IMG/VR virus record: IMGVR_UViG_3300021960_000630
Span: 1 to 21,173 of that record
Length of the DNA stretch: 21,173 bases
Source: a virus
Direction: 5' to 3' (one strand)
The position numbers were made by a program, and so were the translations under genes. Of the stretch, positions 20,104 through 21,173 are shown piece after piece. The notes under the pieces were generated by a model that worked only from the letters and a program-made list of their open reading frames with translations, made no database searches and had not been told where the DNA came from. Position 1 is the stretch's first letter. Each line of letters begins with the position of its first letter.

Positions 20104-20552
20104 GTTATGACGTAACCCTAGAAAAAGAAAAAACTATTATAAAGAAATATTCTTACAATAGTTTAAGTGGCGAAGTTGCTACTAGCGCTACGCCAATAAT
20201 AGCGTATAGGATTGTACTAAATTATTTTAAAGAGTATGGAGATTATACTTATACAGATTATTTAGTTACGGATCCTAAATTAGATTTTATAATGATCTTT
20301 ACGCAAAAATACGACGAAGAGAAAAAAGATTATTTTTATTTCTCTAGTCAAATAATTAAGATCGGCGATCCGGTTGTTTACAGAAATTATAGATATGAGC
20401 AATACGGTATATTTAAAGGTACTCGTATGGATAATACAGTATGGATAACCGATAAGGAAAACTACATAAGTATTTCTCTTTATCGTTTCGCCGTTTTAAA
20501 TGCTAACTACGATAAATCTAAAATTCTTAATAAGATGAGTGCTACATTATGA
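20100..20552 (+). CDS. Unknown protein, Tyr-rich (150 aa)
   Basis: No membrane segment or signal. Tyrosine is strikingly common, especially at 36-60 ('YRIVLNYFKEYGDYTYTDYL') and 77-102 ('DYFYFSSQIIKIGDPVVYRN'). Alternating hydrophobic text suggests a beta-rich fold, with 'VTDPKLDFIMIFTQKYDEEK' in the middle and 'AVLNANYDKSKIL' at the end. I do not recognise it. It overlaps both neighbours by four bases, so translation in the operon is coupled. No catalytic motif could be picked out. Confidence 0.7.
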   Translation: MSYDVTLEKEKTIIKKYSYNSLSGEVATSATPIIAYRIVLNYFKEYGDYTYTDYLVTDPKLDFIMIFTQKYDEEKKDYFYFSSQIIKIGDPVVYRNYRYEQYGIFKGTRMDNTVWITDKENYISISLYRFAVLNANYDKSKILNKMSATL

Positions 20553-20689
20553 AAGTTAGAGATCTTAAAACTTTAATTAATATTGTAGATCAACTTAATA
20601 GATCGGGAGATATAAATAAATTTTCTTCATATAACGAGATAATTTATTTTAGCGGTATTAAACTGCTTAGTAAAAAGGGGGTAGAATAA
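20549..20689 (+). CDS. Small unknown protein (46 aa)
   Basis: 'MKVRDLKTLINIVDQLNRSG' followed by 'DINKFSSYNEIIYFSGIKLL' and a Lys-rich end. The N-terminal half is a likely amphipathic helix. It overlaps the upstream gene by ATGA and the downstream gene by TAATG (20687-20691). The AAAAGGGGGTAGAA at its end is the ribosome signal of the next gene, so this ORF's last codons double as that signal. Function unknown. Confidence 0.6.
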   Translation: MKVRDLKTLINIVDQLNRSGDINKFSSYNEIIYFSGIKLLSKKGVE

Positions 20690-20859
20690 TGGATCTAATT
20701 TCAACTTGGGATATATTACATAAATGGGTAATGTTTTTTACCATAGTGATAGTACCGGGTATCTTAATTCTTATGTCTATGTTAGAAGAAAAAGAAGAAG
20801 AGTTTATAGATGTACCGGAATTTATTAAAGGTAATGCGAGCGATTTTTATGGCAATTAA
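20689..20859 (+). CDS. Small single-span membrane protein (56 aa)
   Basis: Residues 12-31 ('KWVMFFTIVIVPGILILMSM') form one membrane segment, followed by an acidic tail beginning 'EEKEEEFIDVPEFI'. The start has AAGGGGGTAGAATA upstream. Single-span proteins early in a phage operon are sometimes superinfection-exclusion or host-membrane proteins; no family is recognised. Its start contains ACTTGGGATAT by chance in coding text (see rejected items). Confidence 0.6.
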   Translation: MDLISTWDILHKWVMFFTIVIVPGILILMSMLEEKEEEFIDVPEFIKGNASDFYGN

Positions 20860-21007
20860 GAAATTTATTTGGCTTACTTGTTATAACTTTTTATCGTACC
20901 TTAAAACTATTATTAACAAACTTATGTATTACTTTTTAATTAAGTTAAATAGTAACTACAAGAGGGTAGAGGTTAAAAATATAAAATGGAAAAAAAGAAA
21001 GAGGTAA
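20849..21007 (+). CDS. Small basic protein (52 aa)
   Basis: I choose the ATG at 20849 (MAIKKFIWLTCYNFLSYLKT), which overlaps the upstream gene by 11 bases, over an in-frame ATG at 20810 that would lie deep in the preceding gene. The chain is basic (ending WKKRKR) with a hydrophobic, aromatic N-terminal half (6-36) that could lie on or in a membrane. No strong ribosome site is visible before 20849, so the start is uncertain. Function unknown. Confidence 0.5.
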   Translation: MAIKKFIWLTCYNFLSYLKTIINKLMYYFLIKLNSNYKRVEVKNIKWKKRKR

Positions 21008-21010
21008 TAA

Positions 21011-21173
21011 GTGGATCATAAAGAAAAACTCATATTAAAACAAGTTAGTTTAAAAGCTGCTGCAAGTGTTGGAGGCACAAAAGACGAGGTAGTAGCTAAT
21101 GCAACTTATTTTAATGAGTGGTTATTAAAAGGTATAGATCTAGATACAGTAGTAAATAACTTCTCAACAGGGC
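21011..21173 (+). CDS. Unknown protein, N-terminal part (cut by window end)
   Basis: Open from GTG at 21011, with AAAGAGGT (20998-21005) five bases upstream, to the window end. Visible text is 'DHKEKLILKQVSLKAAASVG', then 'GTKDEVVANATYFNEWLLKG' and 'IDLDTVVNNFSTG', mostly helical. The 'kQv.LKaA.......v...A..f..Wl' pattern is one I associate with N-termini of several small phage replication-region proteins, but that does not identify it. The remaining part lies outside. Confidence 0.6.
   Translation, partial: MDHKEKLILKQVSLKAAASVGGTKDEVVANATYFNEWLLKGIDLDTVVNNFSTG

Noticed and set aside
20702-20716. ACTTGGGATAT, partial match to the leader motif
   Set aside because: Within a coding frame, lacks the ATAC arm, and no promoter is nearby.
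20810-20848. Upstream in-frame ATG extending the 52-aa basic protein by 13 residues
   Set aside because: It would start deep inside the membrane protein gene and has no ribosome site; the shorter form is preferred.

Overview
The window is one end-to-end stretch of a tailed double-stranded DNA phage with siphovirus-type late genes. Every gene I accept lies on the + strand, and most overlap or abut their neighbours (many TAATG and ATGA junctions). The DNA is strongly A+T-rich. The prohead protease carries an N-terminal extension that I associate with phages of Actinobacteria. The structural genes are HK97-like and the endolysin is an M15 peptidase plus peptidoglycan-binding domain. Several fibre-region proteins are of kinds common in marine and freshwater phages. 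A low-GC aquatic actinobacterial host (for example the Actinomarina group) fits, but this is inference from remembered families. I see no integrase, repressor, tRNA or CRISPR array.

Layout. 1-5329: end of portal, small virion protein, prohead protease, major capsid protein, small coiled-coil protein, head-tail connector, tail-terminator-like protein, small basic protein, first tail-tube protein. 5330-6398: an inserted cassette with a 53-aa Cys-rich protein, a strong promoter, two unknown genes and an intrinsic terminator. 6399-11246: second tail-tube protein, tail assembly chaperones G and GT (joined by an apparent -1 frameshift with a downstream RNA structure), gp10-like protein, tape measure protein, and tail-tip/hub protein. 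11292-15639: fibre/adhesin region with a tripled 60-aa module and two glycine-rich adhesins. 15640-19148: HNH nuclease, membrane proteins and three tiny ORFs, then an HTH-like protein, metallophosphoesterase, endolysin and holin. 19149-19389: terminator then promoter. 19390-end: a second operon of small, mostly unknown genes, cut by the window end.

The most unusual feature is a shared regulatory kit. A near-identical promoter and leader occur before the cassette gene at 5672 and before the downstream operon at 19390, with a diverged relative before 16675. Both strong leaders contain a dyad motif of the form ATACTTGGG(A/G)GTAT in which the Shine-Dalgarno bases lie in the loop. Its inverted copy (ATACYCCCAAGTAT) sits just before both GCCGGG-stem terminators. 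For the 5672-6276 transcript this means that its two ends are complementary. The cassette and downstream operon also share an AAGGGGGTA ribosome-binding signal not used by the structural genes. I read the cassette as a moron built from the control parts of the non-structural operon and lodged between two paralogous tail-tube genes, with an operator or RNA-pairing control system that I do not recognise.
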